The notes under the pieces: generated by a model
The model's input: only the letters and a program-made list of their open reading frames with translations
What the model was told of the DNA's origin: nothing
The model's database searches: none
Assembly (NCBI GenBank): GCA_033549365.1
Contig: JAWSUF010000013.1
Location: 25,520-89,519 of the forward strand
Origin: Acidobacteriota bacterium
GTDB lineage: Bacteria > Acidobacteriota > Aminicenantia > Aminicenantales > Saccharicenantaceae
Direction: 5' to 3'
Length of the DNA stretch: 64,000 nucleotides
Shown here: positions 57,868 through 64,000 of the stretch, piece after piece
How the letters are laid out: each line of letters opens with the position of its first letter
Position numbering within the stretch: position 1 is the first letter of the stretch
Program-made: the position numbers and the translations under genes

Positions 57868-59031
57868 ATGACACAGAAGATAACGGCACTCACTGCCGAA
57901 TCACTGGTCAGGTTGGCAACGGTTGACCGGCCGCCGTTCCTCTCGCTTTACCAGCCCACACATCGCCACCACCCCGAGAATCGGCAGGATCCGATCCGGT
58001 TCGGCAATCTTGTCAAGAAGCTGGAAGCATCTCTCAAGCAGAAATATCCGGAGAGCGAGACCCGGATCCTTTTGGAACCGTTTGAAAGCCTGGCAAACGA
58101 TCATCACTTCTGGAATCACACATGGGATGGTCTGGCCGCGCTGGGCGGACCGGGCTTTTTCCAAGTGTTCCTGATTCAAAGGCCGGTCGCCGAGCTTGCC
58201 GTTGTGGCCGCCGGCTTTCACACCAAGCCCTTGCGGCGCTATTTGCAAACGGTTGAACGCTATCAGATTCTCGGGTTGAGCATGAAAAAAATCCATCTCT
58301 TCGAAGGAGACCGCAACGTCCTCGACGAATTGGATCCGGCGCCGGGCGTCCCGCGGACGATAACCGAAGCGTTGGGTGATGAACTGACCGATCCGCATAA
58401 GACTGTCGCCTCCTACGGCGGGGCCGGTCCGTACAGCACGCCCATGCACCACGGACACGGCGGGAAAAAGGACGAGGTGCAGATCGACATGGAGCGGTTT
58501 TGTCGAGTTATCGACCGTGCTGTTTTGGAGCATCATTCCCGTCCCTCGGGCCTGCCGTTGATTCTGGCGGCGCTGCCGGAGCATCACCATGTTTTCCGCC
58601 AAGTCAGCCATAACCCCTTTTTGATGGCTGAGGGACTCACGATCAATCCCGAATTCCTGCCGATCAACGATCTTCGGGAACGCGCCTGGCAAATTCTCGA
58701 GCCTCAGGTTAAGGCGCGGTTGGATGCGTTGATCGACCTGTTTGCCGAGGCGAAATCCAAGGGACTCGGCAGTGACGACTTGGCGGAGGTCGCCCGGGCG
58801 GCGGCCGCCGGTCGGGTCGCCACGCTGCTTGTCGAGGCCGACCGCCTGATCGCCGGCCGGCTTGACGATACGACGGGCCGGATCGAAGTTGTCGATCTCA
58901 GCGCCCCGCAAGTCGATGACCCACTCGACGATCTGAGCGATCTGGTTGTAAAGATGGGCGGGCGGGTCATGGTTATTCCGGCCGACCGGATGCCGGTGCG
59001 GACTGGAGTGGCCGCCACTTATCGATATTGA
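57868..59031 (+). CDS. baeRF-family (bacterial archaeo-eukaryotic release factor-like) protein
   Basis: 387 residues from an ATG with AAAGGAGG 7 bases upstream, 22 bases after atpA. N-terminal PPFLSLYQPTHRHHPENRQDPIRFGNLVKKLE and FHTKPLRRYLQTVERYQILGLSMKKIHLFEG, then LILAALPEHHHVFRQVSHNP and VATLLVEADRLIAGRLDD match the baeRF3-like group, related to eRF1/aRF1 domains. Some members of that superfamily act on peptidyl-tRNA or stalled ribosomes; no GGQ motif is visible, so a release activity is not shown. Insertion into an ATPase operon is unusual. Confidence 0.82.
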   Translation: MTQKITALTAESLVRLATVDRPPFLSLYQPTHRHHPENRQDPIRFGNLVKKLEASLKQKYPESETRILLEPFESLANDHHFWNHTWDGLAALGGPGFFQVFLIQRPVAELAVVAAGFHTKPLRRYLQTVERYQILGLSMKKIHLFEGDRNVLDELDPAPGVPRTITEALGDELTDPHKTVASYGGAGPYSTPMHHGHGGKKDEVQIDMERFCRVIDRAVLEHHSRPSGLPLILAALPEHHHVFRQVSHNPFLMAEGLTINPEFLPINDLRERAWQILEPQVKARLDALIDLFAEAKSKGLGSDDLAEVARAAAAGRVATLLVEADRLIAGRLDDTTGRIEVVDLSAPQVDDPLDDLSDLVVKMGGRVMVIPADRMPVRTGVAATYRY

Positions 59032-59057
59032 ACTCTCACCACTCATGGAAGGAGAAT

Positions 59058-59441
59058 ATGATGCAGATTCAAATCAATACCGACCGCAATATCGAAGGTC
59101 ACGATGCCCTGACCGATGAGATTGCCGGAGTCGTGGAAAATGCTCTGAGCCGATTCCGCAATCACATCACGCGGGTGGAAGTCCATGTGAGCGACGAGAA
59201 CAGCGACAAAAAGGTCGGTTATGAGGCCATGCGCTGCCTGATGGAAGCCCGCCTTGAAGGCCGGCAGCCCATTGCGGTCACGCACCAGGCGCGGAGTTTG
59301 GGCGAAGCCGTCGATGGCGCTGCGGATAAGTTGGCGGGGGTAATCGAGAACACCCTCGGGCGGCTTCGCGATCAAGAAAGGCGCATGACCGCCCCTGTCG
59401 ATTCGGCCCCAGCCGAGCCGAAACCTGAAAAAGAGTCGTGA
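59058..59441 (+). CDS. HPF/RaiA-family ribosome-associated protein
   Basis: 127 residues; ATG at 59058, or the next ATG at 59061, behind GGAG. It shows the S30AE/HPF fold: QIQINTDRNIEGHDALTDEI, ALSRFRNHITRVEVHVSDEN, then CLMEARLEGRQPIAVTHQA and EAVDGAADKLAGVIENTLGRL, with a short Pro/Glu-rich tail in place of the dimerising C-terminal domain of long HPF. Short HPF/RaiA proteins bind the 30S decoding site and inactivate ribosomes in starvation. The stop overlaps the atpG start by 4 bases (GTGA), which couples it to the ATPase gamma subunit. Confidence 0.85.
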   Translation: MMQIQINTDRNIEGHDALTDEIAGVVENALSRFRNHITRVEVHVSDENSDKKVGYEAMRCLMEARLEGRQPIAVTHQARSLGEAVDGAADKLAGVIENTLGRLRDQERRMTAPVDSAPAEPKPEKES

Positions 59442-60322
59442 GCGAGACCCTGGCGGGACTGCGCCGCAAGATCTCCGGAGCCGGAGATCTTCAATCCGTT
59501 GTCCGCACGATGAAGGCCGTGGCCGCGTCGAGCATCAGCCAATACGAGAACTCGGTGCGCGCCCTGGGGAATTACTATCGTTCCGTGGAACTGGGACTTG
59601 GGGTCTGTTTCCGGAATGCCGGTTCATCGGGAGGGATGACCGGAGAGATCCGGAAACGTGAAAGACGGGCGATCGGCGCGGTCGTCTTCGGATCGGATCA
59701 GGGGCTGGTGGGCCGGTTCAATGATGTCGTGGCCGATTATGCGGCCGAAAACCTGGCGGAAAGGAAGGAAAACCTCAAGATCTGGGCGGTCGGCGAGCGC
59801 GTTTATGGCCGGCTGCAAGACGATGGTCTGCCGGTGTCGGGGTTTTTCACGGTGCCGAGCTCGGTCAAGGCCATCACCCCTTTGGTGGGGCAAATTCTCA
59901 TGGAGCATGACATCTTGCGGGGCGGCGACGAGTTCGCCGAACTCCACCTCTTTCACAATCGTCCGGCCTCCGGTGCGGTTTATGAGCCTGTCGGTCAGCG
60001 GCTGTTGCCTCTGGATGAAGAATGGGGTCGCCGCCTGGCCGCGCTTCCCTGGCCGTCGAAAAACCTGCCCGAGGTCGTGGGCGGCGGCGCCGCGACCCTG
60101 CGTGCGCTCGTCCGCGAGTACCTTTTCGTTTCGCTCTTCCGGGCCTGCGCCGAATCCCTGGCCGGCGAGAACGCAAGCCGCCTGGCCGCCATGCAGCGGG
60201 CAGAAAAGAATATCGATGAATTGCTCGAAAGTCTCACGGCGACATTCCATCGCCTGCGTCAGAGCGGGATCGACGCGGAACTGTTCGACGTCATCTCCGG
60301 CTTCGAAGCGCTGACGTCCTGA
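59438..60322 (+). CDS. atpG: N-ATPase gamma subunit AtpG
   Basis: 294 residues from a GTG that overlaps the HPF-like gene. N-terminal helix LAGLRRKISGAGDLQSVVRTMKAVAA and C-terminal RLAAMQRAEKNIDELLESLTATFHRLRQ form the coiled-coil rotor shaft; the middle has GAVVFGSDQGLVGRFND. It links the F1 head to the c-ring. The last gene of the operon. Its last 10 codons are part of a 27-base sequence repeated at 60508-60534. Confidence 0.9.
   Translation: MSETLAGLRRKISGAGDLQSVVRTMKAVAASSISQYENSVRALGNYYRSVELGLGVCFRNAGSSGGMTGEIRKRERRAIGAVVFGSDQGLVGRFNDVVADYAAENLAERKENLKIWAVGERVYGRLQDDGLPVSGFFTVPSSVKAITPLVGQILMEHDILRGGDEFAELHLFHNRPASGAVYEPVGQRLLPLDEEWGRRLAALPWPSKNLPEVVGGGAATLRALVREYLFVSLFRACAESLAGENASRLAAMQRAEKNIDELLESLTATFHRLRQSGIDAELFDVISGFEALTS
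60287..60313. repeat. 27-bp direct repeat, left copy (3' end of atpG)
   Basis: The 27 bases starting GACGTCATCTCCGG and ending GAAGCGCTG recur exactly at 60508-60534, in the same orientation, 194 bases further on. The left copy is coding sequence of atpG, nine bases from its stop codon. Confidence 0.95.
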
Positions 60323-60334
60323 AATCTTGTCTTC

Positions 60335-60496
60335 TCAGAGTTTCCAGGGCTTGAAGCGGGGATCTTTGCGGATCCCGGCGGCGGCCTTCTGAAGCTCGAC
60401 AACGATCTCGATCTTCTTCTCGAACGGCAGCTCGGCCAGCCTGCGGCGCCGCTCGCGTTTCTTTTTAAAGGCGATTTCCGCAGCTTCACTTTTCAT
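60335..60496 (-). CDS. 53-residue basic protein between the 27-bp repeats
   Basis: A short frame: MKSEAAEIAFKKKRERRRRL, then AELPFEKKIEIVVELQKAA and a C-terminal RKDPRFKPWKL. Two amphipathic helices with a strongly basic first half. I recall similar small proteins (PFEKKIEI.V.LQK) of unknown function near toxin-antitoxin or nucleotidyltransferase genes in diverse genomes, but cannot confirm it. No convincing ribosome binding site. It is on the opposite strand to atpG and fills almost the whole interval between the direct repeats. Confidence 0.55.
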   Translation of the reverse strand: MKSEAAEIAFKKKRERRRRLAELPFEKKIEIVVELQKAAAGIRKDPRFKPWKL

Positions 60497-60507
60497 CGGA
60501 AAACAAA

Positions 60508-60534
60508 GACGTCATCTCCGGCTTCGAAGCGCTG
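60508..60534. repeat. 27-bp direct repeat, right copy
   Basis: Exact copy of 60287-60313. With the left copy it frames a 194-base insert holding the small minus-strand gene. Confidence 0.95.
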
Positions 60535-60873
60535 TGGTGCTGTCATCCGGGATGTCAAGAGTTATCGGCGGAAATCCCGCCGAGATAAAACCGATCTTTG
60601 GACAAGCCTCATGAGCTGACGGCTCACATGGTTACCTGAAGAGGTTATGGATATCAAGAAAATACAAGGAGTTATCAATATTTTCAGCAAACCTATTGAC
60701 AAGAGTTTTTTTTTCGTATTATATTTTTGGAGGATGTGATTGGATTCCATTAAAAAGCAATTTCTGTGTGTTTCTTCGCGCCCTTTTGACTCTATACCTT
60801 CATCTGTGCCACCTAATTGTTTAAGATATCCTGCATGGGGGGATGGCCGAAAAAATATATGAGGAGGTCAACG
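60535..60873. other. Non-coding stretch with hairpins before the Cys-rich peptide gene
   Basis: About 340 bases with no credible gene. It contains a GC-rich hairpin (TCGGCGG with CCGCCGA near 60572-60592, no T tract), a second hairpin around GAGC/GCTC near 60610, and then an AT-rich promoter region. GC content drops sharply compared with the ATPase operon. Confidence 0.5.
60696..60724 (+). promoter_or_regulatory. Promoter of the Cys-rich peptide locus
   Basis: Consensus TTGACA (60696-60701) followed by TTATAT at 17 bases (60719-60724) or TATTAT at 15 bases (60717-60722), in T-rich sequence. About 150 bases before the peptide start. Confidence 0.55.
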
Positions 60874-61113
60874 ATGAAAATTCCCAAGGCTTTTCTCTGT
60901 GTACTCATTTTGGGCGGAATCGCGATGAGTATTCTGAACTTCAGTACAATGGCCTACGCTCAACCAACCATATACGGCACAATGACCATAGGAGACGGAA
61001 CCCTCGCTGAAGGGACATGGTACCTTGCGGGAAGATGGGTGGGAGACTTTGGAAGCAACCTTTGGTATTGCTGTGAAGATCCGAGTAACTGTTGCATAGT
61101 CTTTGCCAACTGA
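60874..61113 (+). CDS. Small exported Cys-rich peptide
   Basis: 79 residues from the ATG at 60874, with GAGGAGG 8 bases upstream. A signal peptide (KAFLCVLILGGIAMSIL) ends at a likely AYA-QPT cleavage site, leaving about 50 residues: Thr/Gly-rich, Trp-rich and with four cysteines in two pairs (WYCCEDPSNCCIVFAN). The layout recalls NVEALA-type small exported peptides that sit beside 6-bladed propeller genes in Bacteroidetes, but no NVEALA motif is present. The next genes encode a propeller and a CxxC thioredoxin-like protein. Function unknown. Confidence 0.7.
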   Translation: MKIPKAFLCVLILGGIAMSILNFSTMAYAQPTIYGTMTIGDGTLAEGTWYLAGRWVGDFGSNLWYCCEDPSNCCIVFAN

Positions 61114-61148
61114 TTAACTAACATGGCCACCCCCCATGAGGTTATAAA

Positions 61149-62237
61149 ATGAAAAAAGCGGCGTTAATCAGTGCGATCTTAATCTTAACGAACCTCGGCT
61201 TTTCCTGGCATGTCAAGTTGATGAGGACGATTCCCATCGATGAGGGGGAGCTCTTTCTTTTGAGCTGTTTTGCGGTTCTGGAGAATGGAAACTTCCTCTT
61301 TTCGGATTATAAGGATCAGAATCATCAAATCAAAGTCTTCAATGACGAGGGCAGGCTTATCAAGGCTTGGGGCAAAATGGGCCCCGGACCCGGTGAGTTT
61401 TCCGGCGCAACATATCTCGATTATGAAAGCCCCTATCTTGCCGTTTCAGATGCAGGTAAACGTCGCGTCTTTGTGTTTGAGAAAAAAGCACATAACGAGT
61501 TTAAAGAGATAGGCGATTTGCTGGCCTGGGAGTTGAATCTCCGCGTCAAAATTTATCGCCGTCATGTGTTGTTGTCCGGATATATCGTCTCGCCGGAAGG
61601 AAAAGGATATGCCTTGTTCATGAGAGATTTCAAAGGCAAGGAGACAAAATACATTTTACCTAATGAGAATCGTTACGGGGCCGAGTCGATGAGAGAACAT
61701 CAAATGATAAAAGATGGGGTTTCGGGTATTTCATACAATGAGTTCTTCGACGTCTGCCAAGACACGGCTTTTTTTATCAGCGACGTGCGGCTCAGGATCG
61801 CCAAGATCGACCTGAAGTCGATGAAAGTCGATTTTTTCGGAAAAGTCCCGGAAGATTTCAGGGCTTTGGCCATGAATAAGAAGACAAGAGATGCGTTGAT
61901 GAATCCTCCATCCGGAAAAGGTAAAGATGTCTTTCAGGATATCCTGACCAATCACTCATTCGTCAACGGCCTCTTCGCCGACAAGGAAATCGTGGGTGTC
62001 CTCTATGTCAATAGGGATAAAAAAATCAATGATGAGTTTTTTTATGTGCCGCGCATTCAAATCTACAATCATTCGGGAAATCTCTTGCATGAACAGACGT
62101 TGACTCCTTTTTTTGCGGAAGAGAGGTATACTCCTTATTTTTACCGAAAGGACGAAAGGCGTCTCTATTTGCTCTCATCAATAAGCAACGAATCAACCGT
62201 CAAATACGTTATATATGAATTTTCCATCGAACCATGA
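61149..62237 (+). CDS. Exported 6-bladed beta-propeller protein
   Basis: 362 residues, signal peptide about 1-19. The pattern VLENGNFLFSDYKDQNHQIKVFN, WGKMGPGPGEFSG, LAVSDAGKRRVFVFEK is that of NHL/6-bladed (TolB-like) propellers annotated in Bacteroidetes-type loci. No lipobox. Probably periplasmic and a binding protein. It starts 35 bases after the Cys-rich peptide gene and overlaps the thioredoxin-like gene by 4 bases. Confidence 0.75.
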   Translation: MKKAALISAILILTNLGFSWHVKLMRTIPIDEGELFLLSCFAVLENGNFLFSDYKDQNHQIKVFNDEGRLIKAWGKMGPGPGEFSGATYLDYESPYLAVSDAGKRRVFVFEKKAHNEFKEIGDLLAWELNLRVKIYRRHVLLSGYIVSPEGKGYALFMRDFKGKETKYILPNENRYGAESMREHQMIKDGVSGISYNEFFDVCQDTAFFISDVRLRIAKIDLKSMKVDFFGKVPEDFRALAMNKKTRDALMNPPSGKGKDVFQDILTNHSFVNGLFADKEIVGVLYVNRDKKINDEFFYVPRIQIYNHSGNLLHEQTLTPFFAEERYTPYFYRKDERRLYLLSSISNESTVKYVIYEFSIEP

Positions 62238-62722
62238 GAAAACTGTTCATGGTATTGACCGGGGTTGTCATTCTTTACCTGAGCAGTCTTGTTTATCGGG
62301 AAAAAGTGATCCCCATAACCACGCATTTCCCCGCTAAACGCTTGGGGGAAGAAACCAAGGGCGAAATTCAATTGAATTTGGTCTTTTTCTTTTCGATGAA
62401 TAGTTGTCTACCCTGCATGAAAGTGATTGATTTTCTCAATGAGCCTTTGGATTGGATAAGAGTGGTTGGCATAGTGCCGGAGAAGGAAATGCCATATCTT
62501 GGCGAAATCAGACAAACAACCGGGGCTCGTTTTCCGATTCAGAGCTTCCGCGGATGGAAAAGATACCACCCCAATTACGCGCCGACCCTGTATGGAGTCG
62601 GACCTGATGGGAATATTTATTTTATTCTTCCCTGCGTGGGGCTGGAGGAGACCTATTTATCCGAATACTTAGCTGAATTTGCCAAGAAAGCTGGATATTT
62701 GCTTCGAGTTTCTCGGAATTGA
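62234..62722 (+). CDS. Membrane-anchored thioredoxin-like protein with CxxC
   Basis: 162 residues. An N-terminal hydrophobic segment (LFMVLTGVVILYLSSLVY) anchors it in the membrane with the domain outside. The active-site motif CLPC lies in FFFSMNSCLPCMKVIDFL, and a later YAPTLYGVGPDGNIYF gives the cis-proline loop region, as in TlpA/ResA-like proteins. It could reduce or form disulfides in the neighbouring four-cysteine peptide. The ATG overlaps the propeller stop (ATGA). Confidence 0.75.
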   Translation: MRKLFMVLTGVVILYLSSLVYREKVIPITTHFPAKRLGEETKGEIQLNLVFFFSMNSCLPCMKVIDFLNEPLDWIRVVGIVPEKEMPYLGEIRQTTGARFPIQSFRGWKRYHPNYAPTLYGVGPDGNIYFILPCVGLEETYLSEYLAEFAKKAGYLLRVSRN

Positions 62723-62999
62723 AAAAAATCAGTCAATTGGAGTGGCTTTCACTTCATCTAAGCACGGATGTGCTACAACCTGTCGATTGTCGCATCCGAC
62801 GTCTTGGTCGGGATCGGGACTGCTTTTCCGGGAAAGACGGAGGAACCGGGCCAGGTTTCGGACGTGACAAGCCGGGACATTTTGTGTTATACACTTTAGT
62901 CGAGAGCCTCGGGGTTAATGAGGTGATGATGCAACTCTCTATGTTCGAGCGTCTTTATATTGAGAGCAGGTCCGGAGGCGGCCTCCGGGCGAAAACGAC
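62723..62999. other. Gap before the RND gene fragment, no gene recognised
   Basis: About 277 bases. One open frame ends in an ATGA overlap with the RND start, but its sequence does not look like an RND membrane-fusion protein or any known family. I treat it as non-coding. Confidence 0.4.
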
Positions 63000-63158
63000 A
63001 TGAGACTGGCCCGAACCGCCATCGACCGCCCTGTGACGACGATGATGTTTTACATCGGCGTCATCCTGATCGGGTTCGTCTCTCTCCGCCAGCTCAGCGT
63101 CGATCTACTGCCGGATATCAGCTATCCCCGGCTGTCCGTGTCGATGGTCATGGAATAA
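63000..63158 (+). pseudogene. N-terminal fragment of an RND efflux transporter
   Basis: 52 codons: RLARTAIDRPVTTMMFYIGV, then LIGFVSLRQLSVDLLPDISY and PRLSV. This is the first transmembrane helix and start of the porter domain of AcrB/MdtB/CzcA-like pumps (about 1000 residues normally). The frame is cut after PRLSVSMVME, where the IS21-type end begins, giving an early stop. Confidence 0.85.
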
Positions 63159-63929
63159 TGTACCAGTTATGGTCACGAAAAGTGTACCACCTTGGGACTG
63201 AAGTGGTATCGTCTCCTCAGAGCGAGGAGGTGCTACCGAATGATCACCAAGGAGATTTACATGGACATTCAAGCCATGCACCGAAGCGGGAAAAGCATCC
63301 GTGCGATCGCCAAGGAGCTTCGCCTGCACCGGAAAACCGTCCGGATGCATCTTGCCAATCCCGATTTTCCCCGGTATCGGAAAACCAAGCGTCAAGAAAC
63401 CATTTTGGCTCCTTATGAGCAGATGATTCGGGACTTCCTCGATGAAGACAGCTACAGGGCGACCTGGATCTTCGACCGGCTGAAAAGCCATGGATATGCA
63501 GGAGGCTACGAAACCGTGAAACGCTTCGTCCGGGAGGTTAAATCCCGGAAGACGCGATTGGCTTATATCCGGTTCGAGACCGAGCCAGGGCGCCAGGCCC
63601 AGTTCGATTGGGGGGAGTTTCTGGTCCAGGAACCGGACGGCCGGACAAGCAAGATCTTCGTCTTCATGTTGATCTTGGGCTTCAGCCGGGCCGGTTATGT
63701 CGAGTTCGTCAAACGGTGTACGCTCGAGACGTTCATGGACGGACATATCCGGGGTTTTCGGTATCTGGGCGGCGTCCCGGCCGAGATCCTCTATGACAAC
63801 ATGAAGCATGTCGTTCTCGGTCGGGATGGTTCGGGCAAGCCGGTCTTCAACACGGAACATCTTTACTTCGCTCATCATTACGGCTTCCAGCCTCTGCTGT
63901 GCGCACCCTACAGCCCCTGGATGAAGGAT
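63159..63929 (+). mobile_element. Truncated IS21-family element
   Basis: The left end shows the repeated terminal motif TGTACCA at 63159-63165 and 63183-63189, as in IS21-family ends. Only the 5' part of istA is present; the sequence changes after 63929, and no istB is in the window. It interrupts the RND gene. Confidence 0.75.
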
Positions 63930-63974
63930 CATGCTTCATACTGCACCTCATTCCGTACATTCGGAGTAAGTTGA
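63240..63974 (+). pseudogene. IstA-like IS21 transposase, 3' truncated
   Basis: Starts at the ATG at 63240 with GAGGAGG upstream. N-terminal helix-turn-helix (HRSGKSIRAIAKELRLHRKT), then the DDE core: first Asp in AQFDWGEFLV and second Asp in ILYDNMKHVV. The reading should go on after CAPYSPWMKD, but from 63930 the frame continues into unrelated sequence (HASYCTSFRTFGVS) and stops. The third catalytic residue and C-terminus are lost, so it should be inactive. Confidence 0.88.
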
Positions 63975-64000
63975 GGGTAAATGCGCCGATCTCGGAAGCG
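63930..64000. other. Foreign junction sequence at the right edge
   Basis: From 63930 the sequence no longer matches istA. The last 70 bases hold no gene and could be the end of a further mobile element beyond the window. Confidence 0.35.

Noticed and set aside
60562..60750. Minus-strand frame of 62 codons upstream of the Cys-rich peptide
   Set aside because: It spans the hairpins and the AT-rich promoter, has no ribosome binding site and no recognisable sequence features.
62719..63003. A 94-codon frame that overlaps the RND fragment start by ATGA
   Set aside because: TTG start without ribosome binding site, and the translation matches no membrane-fusion protein or other family I know.

Overview
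The window is GC-rich chromosomal DNA from an anaerobic or fermentative, diderm, protein- and glycan-degrading bacterium. A Candidatus Aminicenantes / Acidobacteriota-like host is my best guess, inferred from gene content only: many exported S9 peptidases, a gamma-glutamyltransferase, sortilin-like BNR proteins, GH20 and GH29 enzymes, OMPP1/FadL-like and other outer-membrane barrels, and an N-type sodium-translocating ATPase. No rRNA or tRNA gene, CRISPR array or phage block was recognised.

Layout. 1-6031: a minus-strand operon (aminotransferase class V, cyclophilin, DPP-IV-like peptidase, unknown) and a divergent OMPP1/FadL porin that ends in a good terminator. 6136-9603: a translationally coupled operon (prolyl-tRNA-type deacylase, parvulin lipoprotein, CBM9-like protein, serine hydrolase). 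9611-17916: heparinase-like lyase, Tat-exported DUF362 protein and partner, a 1021-residue HExxH/beta-propeller/barrel protein and a second barrel. 18035-24617: DUF1295 membrane protein, a DhaL-DegV fusion, and a sugar module (TIM-barrel isomerase fused to DUF1080, Gfo/Idh/MocA oxidoreductase, NupG-like transporter). 24618-27186: a lower-GC accessory island with one complete integron attC site, a HEPN-like cassette and a restriction-modification cassette ending in half an attC. 27267-35451: ThiL, alpha-L-fucosidase, small proteins, GH20, ferric-reductase-like membrane protein, Tat amidase. 35493-40065: a VapBC module with a clear operator, an orphan PIN fragment, a nucleotidyltransferase module, a truncated gene tail, an ISL3 element and a broken AraC-like regulator. 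40066-44771: an FAD oxidoreductase and its 1182-residue iron-sulfur/flavin partner. 45194-51962: S9C peptidase, gamma-glutamyltransferase and BNR/sortilin protein, ending in a strong terminator. 52043-60322: the N-ATPase operon. 60335-64000: a 53-codon gene between 27-bp direct repeats, a locus of Cys-rich peptide, 6-bladed propeller and thioredoxin-like protein, and an RND pump gene cut off by an IS21-type element that is itself truncated.

How the genes fit together. Exported peptidases, glutamyltransferase, glycosidases and lyase would supply amino acids and sugars. The N-ATPase carries the full Na+ ligand set in its c subunit. Its operon order is D-C-Q-R-B-E-F-A-G, with two ribosome-related genes (a baeRF-type release-factor relative and an HPF/RaiA-type hibernation factor) placed between atpA and atpG and coupled to atpG. 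The most interesting candidates for a second look are that insertion, the integron cassette pair, the Cys-rich peptide locus and the repeat-flanked small gene after atpG.
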